Source: Salinimicrobium sp963739625 (lineage in GTDB: Bacteria; Bacteroidota; Bacteroidia; Flavobacteriales; Flavobacteriaceae). Taken from it: a stretch of DNA of 64,000 nucleotides. The notes under the pieces are model-generated. The model worked only from the letters and a program-made list of their open reading frames with translations. It was not told where the DNA came from and did not search any database. The stretch spans positions 75,668-139,667 of the forward strand of contig CAVUAU010000019.1 of NCBI GenBank assembly GCA_963739625.1, written 5' to 3'. This document shows, piece by piece, positions 54,093-62,412 of this stretch (the first letter of the stretch is position 1; every line of letters begins with the position of its first letter). The position numbers were made by a program, and so were the translations under genes.

Positions 54093-54096
54093 GTGT

Positions 54097-54113
54097 CAAA
54101 AAGGGCTTTTTTC
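54097..54113. repeat. A/T-tract palindrome, variant, 5 bases after a stop
   Basis: CAAAAAGGGCTTTTTTC, degenerate member of the family. Confidence 0.45.
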
Positions 54114-54154
54114 GGCATCGCTTTTGAACAACTTTTAAAAGCTGCATTTTTTAC

Positions 54155-54162
54155 TACCTTTG
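54155..54162 (+). promoter_or_regulatory. -7 element TACCTTTG upstream of the CBS/CysK-type gene
   Basis: Matches TAnnTTTG and is followed by CAGCC, as at the rpsU, MATE and tRNA promoters. ATG 19 bases later. No exact -33 TTG at the usual distance. Confidence 0.6.
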
Positions 54163-54180
54163 CAGCCGTAAAAATTTGAC

Positions 54181-55161
54181 ATGGAATACGCTGAAAATAT
54201 ACTTGGTACCATTGGAAATACTCCTTTAGTGAAGATCAACAAACTTACTGAAGGCATCGATGCGCTGGTACTTGCAAAATATGAAACTTTCAACCCGGGT
54301 AATTCGGTTAAGGATCGCATGGCAGTGAAAATGATCGAAGATGCCGAAGCTGCCGGTTTGCTTAAACCGGGAGGAACCATTATTGAAGGTACTTCAGGAA
54401 ACACCGGGATGGGTCTAGCCCTTGCCGCCATTGTAAAAGGCTACAAAATGATCTGTGTGATGGCCGACAAACAATCCAAGGAAAAAATTGACATTTTACG
54501 TGCTGTAGGCAGTGAAGTGGTGGTTTGTCCAAGCGATGTGTCGCCAGAGGACCCACGGTCATATTATTCTACTTCAAAAAGGCTTGCTGAAGAGACGCCG
54601 AATTCCTGGTATGTGAACCAGTATGACAACCTTTCAAATACAAAGGCGCATTACGAAAGTACAGGACCGGAGATCTGGAAGCAAACCGATGGGAAAGTGA
54701 CTCATTTTGTTGTTGGGGTTGGTACCGGTGGAACTATTTCGGGTGTTGGAAAATATCTAAAAGAGCAAAATCCGAACATCAAAGTTTGGGGAGTTGATAC
54801 CTATGGTTCGGTATTTAAAAAATACCACGAGACCGGCGAGTTTGATGAAAAGGAGATCTATCCTTACGTGACCGAAGGTATTGGAGAAGATATTCTTCCA
54901 AAGAATGTTGACTTCAGTATTATTGACGGCTTCACCAAAGTGACCGATAAAGACGCAGCTATCTATACTCAGAAACTTGCAAAAGAGGAAGGTTTTTTCC
55001 TGGGGAATAGTGCCGGAGCGGCGATGAAAGGCCTGCTTCAGTTAAAAGAGCACTTCAAAAAAGACGATGTGGTTGTCGTTCTATTCCATGACCACGGAAG
55101 CCGTTACGTTGGCAAAATGTTCAACGACGACTGGATGAGAAAAATGGGATATATAGAATAA
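54181..55161 (+). CDS. PLP enzyme, cystathionine beta-synthase core / cysteine synthase type
   Basis: 326 residues, fold-type II. Opening IGNTPLVKIN, PLP lysine in NPGNSVKDRMA (K44), TSGNTGMGLA, and phosphate loop GVGTGGTISG. The end differs from CysK: TEGIGEDILPKNVDFSIIDG and HDHGSRYVGKMFNDDWMRKMGY are features of cystathionine beta-synthase catalytic cores. Function is thus either cystathionine synthesis from serine and homocysteine or cysteine synthesis. No C-terminal CBS regulatory domain is present. Confidence 0.88.
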   Translation: MEYAENILGTIGNTPLVKINKLTEGIDALVLAKYETFNPGNSVKDRMAVKMIEDAEAAGLLKPGGTIIEGTSGNTGMGLALAAIVKGYKMICVMADKQSKEKIDILRAVGSEVVVCPSDVSPEDPRSYYSTSKRLAEETPNSWYVNQYDNLSNTKAHYESTGPEIWKQTDGKVTHFVVGVGTGGTISGVGKYLKEQNPNIKVWGVDTYGSVFKKYHETGEFDEKEIYPYVTEGIGEDILPKNVDFSIIDGFTKVTDKDAAIYTQKLAKEEGFFLGNSAGAAMKGLLQLKEHFKKDDVVVVLFHDHGSRYVGKMFNDDWMRKMGYIE

Positions 55162-55168
55162 TACCTCC

Positions 55169-55185
55169 CAAAAATGACATTTTTG
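55169..55185. repeat. Perfect A/T-tract palindrome 7 bases after a stop
   Basis: CAAAAATGACATTTTTG, immediately followed by a GC-rich terminator. Confidence 0.7.
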
Positions 55186-55186
55186 A

Positions 55187-55216
55187 AGCCTTTCGGGAAT
55201 CCGGAAGGCTTTTTTA
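55187..55216 (+). terminator. Intrinsic terminator after the CBS/CysK-type gene
   Basis: Stem AAGCCTTTCGG / CCGGAAGGCTT with a GAAT loop, followed by TTTTT. Confidence 0.9.
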
Positions 55217-55258
55217 TTTGGGTTTTACTTCCTATTTTCGGAAGTTTAAAACCCAATC

Positions 55259-55963
55259 ATGAAAAAACTCATCCTTCTTTTCTCTTTCCTTTGTCTCTTT
55301 ATTTCCTGTAATTCTTCTTCGGAAAAAGTCGAAGAAACCGCGCCCGTTATTGAAGAACAGCCGTTCACATACCTCGCGCTCGGTGACTCTTACACCATTG
55401 GCGAAAGTGTGGCCGAAGAAGCGCGTTGGCCCCTGCAACTGGCAGACAGCCTGAGGGAAAGAGATGTGGAAATAGATAAACCGAAGATCATTGCCAAAAC
55501 CGGCTGGACCACCGGCGATCTTCTCAACGGGATGGACGCGCAACTGGAGGACGGGGAACAATATGATCTTGTTTCCATCTTGATTGGCGTGAATAATCAA
55601 TATCAGGGTCGCTCTATTGAAGAATATGAGCAAGAGCTGCAAACGATCTTTGACCGTGCGATCACCCGTTCCAAAACCGGAGCTGCCGGTGTTTTTGCCG
55701 TGAGCATCCCCGATTATGGCGCCACGCCCTTTGGAGCCTCAAAATCTGAAGAGATCGCCAAAGAGATCGAAGAGTTCAACGCGGTGTTCAAAAGAATTGC
55801 CGAAGCTCATGATGTTCCCTTCTATAATATTACTCCGGTTTCAAAAAGGGCAAAAGACGAGCCTGATCTCGTCGCTGAAGACGGGCTTCACCCCAGCGGA
55901 AAAATGTACAGTCTTTGGGTGCATGAGTTCGTTGATGAAGTGCTTGAAAAGACCTCTGCTTAA
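55259..55963 (+). CDS. SGNH/GDSL hydrolase lipoprotein
   Basis: 234 residues. Lipobox FISC (Cys 17). Block I YLALGDSYTIGE holds the nucleophile Ser, block III LIGVNNQYQG has the Asn, and block V EDGLHPSGKMY the catalytic Asp/His pair. This is the acyl-esterase/lipase fold on the periplasmic or outer side. Substrate unknown; many family members deacetylate or hydrolyse lipids or sugars. Confidence 0.88.
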   Translation: MKKLILLFSFLCLFISCNSSSEKVEETAPVIEEQPFTYLALGDSYTIGESVAEEARWPLQLADSLRERDVEIDKPKIIAKTGWTTGDLLNGMDAQLEDGEQYDLVSILIGVNNQYQGRSIEEYEQELQTIFDRAITRSKTGAAGVFAVSIPDYGATPFGASKSEEIAKEIEEFNAVFKRIAEAHDVPFYNITPVSKRAKDEPDLVAEDGLHPSGKMYSLWVHEFVDEVLEKTSA

Positions 55964-56036
55964 ATTTAACTAAAACTTCTGGTAATTAGTGAGTTAAGCT
56001 GATTCATCGGGTGAAAATATTTCCTATTTTTATTCG

Positions 56037-57335
56037 ATGCAGGAGGATTATCTACATTATTTATGGGAGTTTCAGAAATGGAAAAACCTGGAGCTGTTTA
56101 CTTCCGAAGGACAACCGGTGAAGATCATTTCGCCCGGCAGCCATAACTTTTTGTCGGGCCCCGACTTTTTTAATGCGCGGGTGATCATTGGGGAGCAGGA
56201 ATGGGCGGGCAATGTTGAGATACATATCAATGCCTCTCATTGGTACCTGCACGGGCATGAGACAGATCCTGCTTATGACAATGTCATTCTTCACGTGGTC
56301 TGGAACAACGATACAGACATCTATAGAAGGGATAATGCAGCCGTCCCGGTACTGGAACTCAAAAACATCATTCCCGAACAGGCTCTAAACAGCTATAATA
56401 ATCTCGTGAACTCGCCGGGCAGGTGGATCAACTGTGAAAAAGATTTTCCAAATTTTGACAGCTTCGCAGTTGAAAACTGGCTTGAAAGACTTTACCTGGA
56501 AAGGCTGGAAGTGAAAGCAGGGTTGATCTTTAATCTGCTGGAGCAGTCGGCAAATGACTGGGAAAAGGTGCTTTTTGTATTGCTCGCCAGGAACTTTGGA
56601 CTCAACGTTAACGGCGATGCCTTCTTTAGCATCGCTAACTCCATTCCTTTCCAGGTAGTGAGAAAGCTGCGGAAACATCCGCAAAAACTGGAGGCCTTGC
56701 TGCTTGGGCAGGCAGGCCTGCTGGAGAAACCGGTGCAGGAACCTTATTATTTTGAACTTAAGGAGGAGTACGATTACCTTCAAAAGAAATTCAGGTTGAG
56801 CAGGGAAGGAATAATTCCGGTGAAATATTTCAGGCTTCGGCCAGACAATTTTCCCGAGATAAGGCTCGCTCAATTTGCTGCTGTCTATCATGAACAAGCT
56901 TTTCTTTTTTCAAAGATCCTTTCGGCTAAGACGGTTTTAGATCTCAAAAACCTGTTTTCTGCGGGAGTTTCTAAATTCTGGGAAAGCCACTATACTTTTA
57001 AAAAGGAGCATAAGGCAAGGAAAAAAATTCTGACTCCCGCTTTTATTGAGCTGGTGGTCATCAATACGCTTGTTCCAATTAAGTTCTGCTATATGAGACG
57101 CCGGGGCGAAGAGCAGGAAGAACAACTGCTGGAACTTATGGCAGGATTAAATAAAGAGGAAAATCAGATTGTCAGGAAGTTCAATAGCATTAGAGAGGGT
57201 ACAGCGGTGAACGCATTGCAGTCACAGGCACTGCTGCAGCTCAAAAGTGAGTACTGTGATAAAAATCGTTGCCTGCAATGCGCCCTGGGCTTAAAAGTTT
57301 TGCAGAAGACAGGAGTAAATTCTGTAAATTTGTGA
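56037..57335 (+). CDS. DUF2851 family protein
   Basis: 432 residues. Recognised from the family opening EDYLHYLWEFQKWKNLELFTSEGQPVKIISPGSHNFLSGPDFFNARVIIGEQEWAGNVEIHINASHW. A C-terminal Cys cluster (YCDKNRCLQCALG) may bind metal. The family is restricted mostly to Bacteroidota; function unknown. The PspC gene starts one base after the stop. Confidence 0.9.
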   Translation: MQEDYLHYLWEFQKWKNLELFTSEGQPVKIISPGSHNFLSGPDFFNARVIIGEQEWAGNVEIHINASHWYLHGHETDPAYDNVILHVVWNNDTDIYRRDNAAVPVLELKNIIPEQALNSYNNLVNSPGRWINCEKDFPNFDSFAVENWLERLYLERLEVKAGLIFNLLEQSANDWEKVLFVLLARNFGLNVNGDAFFSIANSIPFQVVRKLRKHPQKLEALLLGQAGLLEKPVQEPYYFELKEEYDYLQKKFRLSREGIIPVKYFRLRPDNFPEIRLAQFAAVYHEQAFLFSKILSAKTVLDLKNLFSAGVSKFWESHYTFKKEHKARKKILTPAFIELVVINTLVPIKFCYMRRRGEEQEEQLLELMAGLNKEENQIVRKFNSIREGTAVNALQSQALLQLKSEYCDKNRCLQCALGLKVLQKTGVNSVNL

Positions 57336-57336
57336 C

Positions 57337-57567
57337 ATGCAGGAAAAAGTAAATCAAATAAGAAGCTACTTCGAGCGCCACGGGTTTTACGTGTCCTCCA
57401 GGTTTGCAGACAAACTGGGGATGCGGGCTAAAAATGTGCGGTTATTCTTCATTTACCTTTCCTTTGCCACCTTCGGGATTGGTTTTGCTTTTTATCTTAC
57501 CCTGGCTTTTTTGCTGAAGTTTAAGGACATGCTCTACGCTAAAAGAACTTCGGTGTTTGACCTGTAG
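57337..57567 (+). CDS. PspC domain protein
   Basis: 76 residues. A cytosolic helix (1-30), then FADKLGMRAKNVRLFFIYLSF, the PspC motif in which the first helix sits, and one or two membrane helices (about 34-62). PspC proteins sense or respond to membrane stress; in Bacteroidota short versions are common. Translational coupling with DUF2851 is likely because the gap is one base. Confidence 0.8.
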   Translation: MQEKVNQIRSYFERHGFYVSSRFADKLGMRAKNVRLFFIYLSFATFGIGFAFYLTLAFLLKFKDMLYAKRTSVFDL

Positions 57568-57719
57568 CAGCAGGAGCAGAGCGCCAAAACCCTGTTTTTA
57601 AAGGCTTCGGTTAACGTTTTCTTTGCAATTTAACTCTGTAAAATTTGAAAACGTTAATTTTTTTAGCATCTTGCTTCGCCGAAAAAAACAATCCTAAATT
57701 TAAATATCAAATCCATCTT

Positions 57720-59804
57720 ATGAGAAAGTACTTGCTTTCATTTCTTTTTTCTATTTCGATCTTCGCTTTGCAGGCACAGGAGCTGCAGGTGACGGCTGAC
57801 GTGGAGAACCCTTCAAAAGTTATTAATAACGGTTTTATTGATCTACACGTAGAAGGGGGGACCCCTCCATACCAGTATAAGTGGTCAAACCAGTCTACAC
57901 CTTTAGATTCTTCCCGTGCTGAAGGGCTTATTGAGGGAGTTCCTTACAACGTAACCGTGACCGATGCTGCCGGTAACAAGGTGACGAAAGAATACACCAT
58001 TTCGGCTGAGGCTATTACCGAGCATTTCAACGGCACCTTTGCTCCCATTGTTGCAAGCATGGGAAGTGTGCTTTTTTGGGATCCTTTTTCTGCAATGGGA
58101 ATCTATGATCCCGTGGTTTACGCCGACCTTAGAAGAGTGCCGGCCCCAACCTGGGAAGCCACAGAAACGGCTAAGTTTATCCTGAAGCAGTGGTTAAAGC
58201 CCGAAGGAACTCACGTGGAAGAAGGTGATCCAATCGCCATTGTGACCAAGAACGGTGAGGAAATGACTGCCTATGCCAACGCTACAGGGGAACTTGATTA
58301 TCTTGTTGATGAAGGCGGGGTAATTTACAACTCAGAGAACAAAGAGCATGTGATCGAGCAGGGAGCTCAATACCTTGCGGCAATAAAATACGACCAACCT
58401 GTACCATTGACCCATCCAAACGGTGATCCTCAAACAAAGGACATTCCTTTTATTGTGGTTTGGCTTGTATTGGGAGCATTATTCTTTACTCTTAGAATGG
58501 GCTTTATTAACATTCGTGGATTCCGTCACTCGTTGCAGCTGGCAAAAGGAAAATATGATGATCCTAACGCACCGGGACAGGTAACTCACTTCCAGGCATT
58601 GGCAACAGCCGTATCGGGGACCGTGGGACTCGGTAACATCGCCGGGGTGGCGGTAGCCGTTTCCCTTGGGGGAGCAGGTGCTACCTTGTGGATGATCGTT
58701 GCGGGTCTCCTGGGAATGTCATCAAAATTTGTTGAATGTACACTTGGGGTAAAATATAGATTTATCAACTCTGAAGGCCGTGTTTTTGGTGGCCCAATGA
58801 ACTACCTGAGATACGGACTTGAAAAAAGAAACCTGAGCGGACTTGGAAAAGTTTTAGCTGTTGTTTTCGCAATCCTCGCTATTGGAGCCTCTTTTGGAGG
58901 TGGTAACATGTTCCAGGCAAACCAGTCATTCGTGATCCTTGCCGGCCAGTTCCCTGCTCTTGTAGGAAACGGATTCCTTTTTGGAGTGATCGTCGCCATT
59001 GTGGTGGGAATTGTGATCATTGGTGGAATTAGCAGTATTGCAAAAGTGACCGAGAAGATTGTGCCTATCATGGCAGCAGTTTATGTTTTGGGAGCGCTTA
59101 CTGTGATCTTTGTAAATATTGAAAATATTGGGCCTGCTTTTACTGCTATTTGGGATGGAGCTTTTAGCCCAAGTGCCTTAAAAGGTGGTGTTATTGGAGT
59201 TTTGATCGTTGGTTTCCAACGTGCGGCCTTCTCTAACGAGGCTGGGGTTGGATCTGCTGCGATCGCTCACTCGGCAGCCAAGACAAACAATCCGCCTTCT
59301 GAAGGTTTTGTTTCTCTTTTAGAGCCTTTTATTGATACTGTTGTGGTTTGTACGCTAACTGCTCTTGTATTGATCTTCACCGGAATGCACGAAGTAGAAG
59401 GTGTTGGTGGGGTTGAGCTTACTTCAAGCGCCTTTGGAAGTGTGATCTCCTGGTTCCCATACGTATTGGCAACTGCGGTATTCCTTTTCGCCTTCTCTAC
59501 CATGATCTCCTGGTCATACTACGGAATGCGTGCGTGGACTTTCCTCTTCGGAAAGAGCAAAAAAACAGAGCTGGTATACAAATCTCTTTTCCTCATTTTC
59601 GTTGTGGTGGGAGCTTCTGTAAGTTTGGGAGCCGTACTGGATTTCTCAGATATGATGATTCTTGCTATGTCTTTCCCTAACATTATCGGGCTGTATATTA
59701 TGTCTGGTGAGGTGAAGAAAGATCTTAATGAATACCTTAGAAAACTTAAGGCAGGAGAATTATTTCACAAACCTGAAAAGGAAAAGGTGAGAAAGGCCTC
59801 CTAA
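57720..59804 (+). CDS. AGCS sodium:alanine symporter with large N-terminal extension
   Basis: 694 residues from the ATG at 57720 (MRKYLLSFLFSISIFALQAQ, signal peptide). Residues about 25-100 resemble a SprB-type repeat (FIDLHVEGGTPPYQYKWSN, then YNVTVTDAAGNKVTKEYTI). About 150-225 resemble a biotinyl/lipoyl-like hybrid domain (WLKPEGTHVEEGDPIAIVTKNGEEMTAYANATGELDYL) without the MKM lysine. About 245-690 is the AGCS transporter: FHSLQ...PGQVTHFQALATAVSGTVGLGNIAG is its signature. Bacterial AGCS proteins are normally about 450-550 residues. Confidence 0.88.
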   Translation: MRKYLLSFLFSISIFALQAQELQVTADVENPSKVINNGFIDLHVEGGTPPYQYKWSNQSTPLDSSRAEGLIEGVPYNVTVTDAAGNKVTKEYTISAEAITEHFNGTFAPIVASMGSVLFWDPFSAMGIYDPVVYADLRRVPAPTWEATETAKFILKQWLKPEGTHVEEGDPIAIVTKNGEEMTAYANATGELDYLVDEGGVIYNSENKEHVIEQGAQYLAAIKYDQPVPLTHPNGDPQTKDIPFIVVWLVLGALFFTLRMGFINIRGFRHSLQLAKGKYDDPNAPGQVTHFQALATAVSGTVGLGNIAGVAVAVSLGGAGATLWMIVAGLLGMSSKFVECTLGVKYRFINSEGRVFGGPMNYLRYGLEKRNLSGLGKVLAVVFAILAIGASFGGGNMFQANQSFVILAGQFPALVGNGFLFGVIVAIVVGIVIIGGISSIAKVTEKIVPIMAAVYVLGALTVIFVNIENIGPAFTAIWDGAFSPSALKGGVIGVLIVGFQRAAFSNEAGVGSAAIAHSAAKTNNPPSEGFVSLLEPFIDTVVVCTLTALVLIFTGMHEVEGVGGVELTSSAFGSVISWFPYVLATAVFLFAFSTMISWSYYGMRAWTFLFGKSKKTELVYKSLFLIFVVVGASVSLGAVLDFSDMMILAMSFPNIIGLYIMSGEVKKDLNEYLRKLKAGELFHKPEKEKVRKAS

Positions 59805-59815
59805 CCTTTAGCGAT

Positions 59816-60685
59816 ATGAAAAATTTCAAATCCCATTTTGCTTTCAATAGAAGTGAGCGAAATGGGATTTTTCTTTTGGTGCTGGTCATCATCTTTTTGC
59901 AACTCATCTACTTTTTCAATCCTTTTTCTTCGGAAGCAGGACCCACGGCAGAGGAGCAGCGCCTGGGAAAGGAGCTGCAGCAATCCATAGATTCTTTGAA
60001 GCAAATTGCTGCGGAAAAGGATACGCTGAAAATGCAGCCGTTCAATCCCAATTTTATTTCAGATTATAAAGGATACGTTCTTGGGATGTCCCTTGAGCAA
60101 ATAGACAGGCTGCAGGAATACAGGAGCAAAGATCTATGGGTGAATTCTTCCGAAGAATTTCAGCAGGTGACGGGAGTTTCAGATTCCCTGTTGAAAAAGA
60201 TCTCTCCGCATTTTAAATTTCCCGACTTCAAACAGAAAAAACTTCAGGAGAACAACAGTCAAAAAGGGCATTTTTCAGCAGTTATAGAGAAGCAGGATCT
60301 AAACACTGCTTCTGCAGAAGAACTGCAAAAGGTAAATGGAATAGGAGAGAAGCTTTCGGCCAGGATCGTGAAGTACAGGCAAAGTATTGGGGGCTTCCGA
60401 AGTGAAATTCAGTTGCAGGATGTTTACGGCTTGCAACCTGAAGTGCTCCAGAGGTTGTATCAACGGTTTGAAGTGAAGCAAAAACCTTCAGAAAAGGCAG
60501 ATTTCAATACTATTACAGTGCTTGAACTCTCAGAAATGCCATACTTCAATTATGAGTTGGCGCGGGCCGTAATCGACCTGAGGAAAAAGCAGGGAAGAAT
60601 TGACACTTTTGAATCGCTTGGCCAGATAAAAGACTTTCCGGTAGAAAAAATAGACAGAATTAAATTATATTTGGCAATCAACTAA
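59816..60685 (+). CDS. Membrane-anchored helix-hairpin-helix protein (ComEA-like)
   Basis: 289 residues. One N-terminal helix (about 18-38, GIFLLVLVIIFLQLIYFF), a coiled-coil linker, then HhH segments: one near 82-125 (MSLEQIDRLQEYRSKDLWVN), a clear HhH1 near 163-205 (LNTASAEELQKVNGIGEKLSARIVKYRQ), and a third near 225-285. ComEA binds DNA at the periplasm for uptake; this resembles it, but DNA uptake is an inference. It sits 11 bases after the AGCS gene. Confidence 0.8.
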   Translation: MKNFKSHFAFNRSERNGIFLLVLVIIFLQLIYFFNPFSSEAGPTAEEQRLGKELQQSIDSLKQIAAEKDTLKMQPFNPNFISDYKGYVLGMSLEQIDRLQEYRSKDLWVNSSEEFQQVTGVSDSLLKKISPHFKFPDFKQKKLQENNSQKGHFSAVIEKQDLNTASAEELQKVNGIGEKLSARIVKYRQSIGGFRSEIQLQDVYGLQPEVLQRLYQRFEVKQKPSEKADFNTITVLELSEMPYFNYELARAVIDLRKKQGRIDTFESLGQIKDFPVEKIDRIKLYLAIN

Positions 60686-60751
60686 GAAATTGATGATTTC
60701 TTAATCCCCCAGGAATCTTTTCAGCAATAAAAAGAACATAGAAAGACATTT

Positions 60752-61921
60752 ATGAATAGCAGATATTTTACAGAAGAGCACGAACTGTTTAGAAAAAGTT
60801 TTCAGGAATTCCTGCAAAAGGAAGTGGTGCCGCATATTGAAAAATGGGAAAAAACCGGCACAATTGAACGATTCATTTGGAAGAAGTTTGGCGAAATGGG
60901 ATACTTTGGCCTTAACTACCCTGAACAATACGGTGGTCTTAACCTCGACATTTTTTACACGGTGATCTTTCTTGAAGAGTTGCAAAAGATCAACTCCGGC
61001 GGGTTTGCCGCAGCGATGTGGGCGCATGCTTATCTTGCGATGACGCATGTCAACAAAGAGGGAAGTGAAGCCATTAAGGAGAAATACCTCACCGCGAGTA
61101 TAAGCGGGGAGATGATAGGTTGTCTTTGTATCAGCGAACCTTCGGGAGGGTCTGATGTTGCCGGAATGCGAACTACCGCTGTGAAAAAAGGCGACAAATA
61201 CGTGATCAACGGTTCTAAAACCTTTATCACGAATGGAGTTTATTCCGATTATCTCGTGGTTGCGGCCAAAACCAATCCTGAGCTTAAGAACAAAGGGATG
61301 AGCATCTTTATTGTAGATCGTGAAACCCCGGGTATCTCGGCCACCAAGCTGGATAAACTGGGCTGGAGAGCATCAGATACTGCAGAGATCGCTTTTGATA
61401 ATGTAGAGGTGCCGGCAGATCATCTTATGGGGGAAGAAGGAAAAGGTTTCCCTTACATCATGCAGCATTTTGCTTTTGAACGGCTGATCATGGGGATCAA
61501 CGCACATGCCAGGGCCGAATATGCGATTGATTACACGCTGCAATACATGGGCGAACGTGAGGCCTTTGGGCAAACTATCGATAAATTTCAGGCGTTAAGA
61601 CACACGATGGCCGATATGGCTAGCGAGGTGGAAATGGCAAAGGAATTCAATTATTCTATTGCCGAAAGAATGGAACGCGGCGTTTATGTGGTGAAAGAAG
61701 CGAGTATGTCTAAGCTCTTATCGACTAAAATTGCAGATGAGGTCATTTACAAATGCCTTCAGTTCCTTGGCGGTTACGGTTATATGGAGGATTATCCTTT
61801 GGCCAGGTTGTCAAGAGACAGCAGGCTGGGCCCAATTGGCGGCGGAACGTCTGAAATACTACGAGAGATCATCGCCAAGATGATCATAGATAAAAAAGAG
61901 TATAAGCCGGCGGCGAAGTGA
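60752..61921 (+). CDS. Acyl-CoA dehydrogenase
   Basis: 389 residues, FAD enzyme of fatty-acid or amino-acid breakdown. Signature CISEPSGGSDVAGMRTTAVKKGDKYVINGSKTFITNG, and the C-terminal QFLGGYGYMEDYPLARLSRDSRLGPIGGGTSEI with the catalytic-site region. Chain-length specificity cannot be read; many such genes lie beside isovaleryl-CoA genes, which are not seen here. The catalytic Glu expected near the C-terminal third was not located with certainty. Confidence 0.93.
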   Translation: MNSRYFTEEHELFRKSFQEFLQKEVVPHIEKWEKTGTIERFIWKKFGEMGYFGLNYPEQYGGLNLDIFYTVIFLEELQKINSGGFAAAMWAHAYLAMTHVNKEGSEAIKEKYLTASISGEMIGCLCISEPSGGSDVAGMRTTAVKKGDKYVINGSKTFITNGVYSDYLVVAAKTNPELKNKGMSIFIVDRETPGISATKLDKLGWRASDTAEIAFDNVEVPADHLMGEEGKGFPYIMQHFAFERLIMGINAHARAEYAIDYTLQYMGEREAFGQTIDKFQALRHTMADMASEVEMAKEFNYSIAERMERGVYVVKEASMSKLLSTKIADEVIYKCLQFLGGYGYMEDYPLARLSRDSRLGPIGGGTSEILREIIAKMIIDKKEYKPAAK

Positions 61922-62011
61922 TTCAAGGTTCAAGGTTCAAAGTTCAAAGTTGGCCCGCCTTCGCCAAGGCTACGGTGGGTAAAGATTTGGAATTTGGAAT
62001 TTGGAATTTGG
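61922..62011. repeat. Heptamer tracts TTCAARG x4 and TTTGGAA x3 with a GC-rich fragment
   Basis: 61922-61949 holds four TTCAARG units. 61952-61977 is a GC-rich piece (CCCGCCTTCGCC...GGTGGG). 61986-62011 has three TTTGGAA units. Non-coding spacer before rpsU. Confidence 0.65.
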
Positions 62012-62058
62012 TGCTTTGAGGTTGGAGTTTATATTTTCTGAACTTTTTCAAAATTATA

Positions 62059-62088
62059 TTGTGAGTTTGTAATTATAGTCTATCTTTG
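62059..62088 (+). promoter_or_regulatory. rpsU promoter (TTG-N19-TATCTTTG)
   Basis: TTG at 62059-62061, 19 bases, TATCTTTG at 62081-62088, followed by CAGC. It matches the Bacteroidota consensus at both boxes. Confidence 0.75.
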
Positions 62089-62109
62089 CAGCTCGAAAAT
62101 TATTTTTAA

Positions 62110-62122
62110 AGAAAGGAGGTGA
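62110..62122 (+). promoter_or_regulatory. Very strong Shine-Dalgarno site of rpsU
   Basis: AGAAAGGAGGTGA, 13 bases complementary to the 16S 3' end (TCACCTCCTTTCT), ending 4 bases before the ATG. No other gene in this window has anything comparable. Confidence 0.9.
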
Positions 62123-62126
62123 CACT

Positions 62127-62321
62127 ATGTTAATTATACCAGTTAAAGACGGAGAGAATATTGATAGAGCGCTGAAGCGTTTCAAGCGTAAATTTGATCG
62201 CACAGGAACAATGCGTCAGTTGAGAAGTCGTCAACATTTTACAAAGCCGTCAGTAGAACGTAGAGCTCAAGTCCAAAAAGCTGAATACATTCAGCATCTA
62301 AGAGACCAGGAAGAGATCTAG
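62127..62321 (+). CDS. rpsU: 30S ribosomal protein bS21
   Basis: 64 residues; basic protein of the 30S platform beside the anti-Shine-Dalgarno. Opening MLIIPVKDGENIDRALKRFKRKFDRTG and the end RQHFTKPSVERRAQVQKAEY fit the family. In Bacteroidota bS21 helps block the anti-SD, and the strong SD here fits its proposed feedback control. It is the first gene of the block rpsU, xerC, hpf, tRNA-Thr. Confidence 0.97.
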   Translation: MLIIPVKDGENIDRALKRFKRKFDRTGTMRQLRSRQHFTKPSVERRAQVQKAEYIQHLRDQEEI

Positions 62322-62412
62322 AATCTTATTCCTAAGCACTGCGTCTTAGGTATAAATATATCAACTGTTGATAGGTCGAAGTTTTATAACTTTGCTTATC
62401 AACAGTTTTTTT

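Noticed and set aside
54181..55161. Plain cysteine synthase CysK
   Set aside because: The C-terminal third has cystathionine beta-synthase features, so I gave the broader call.
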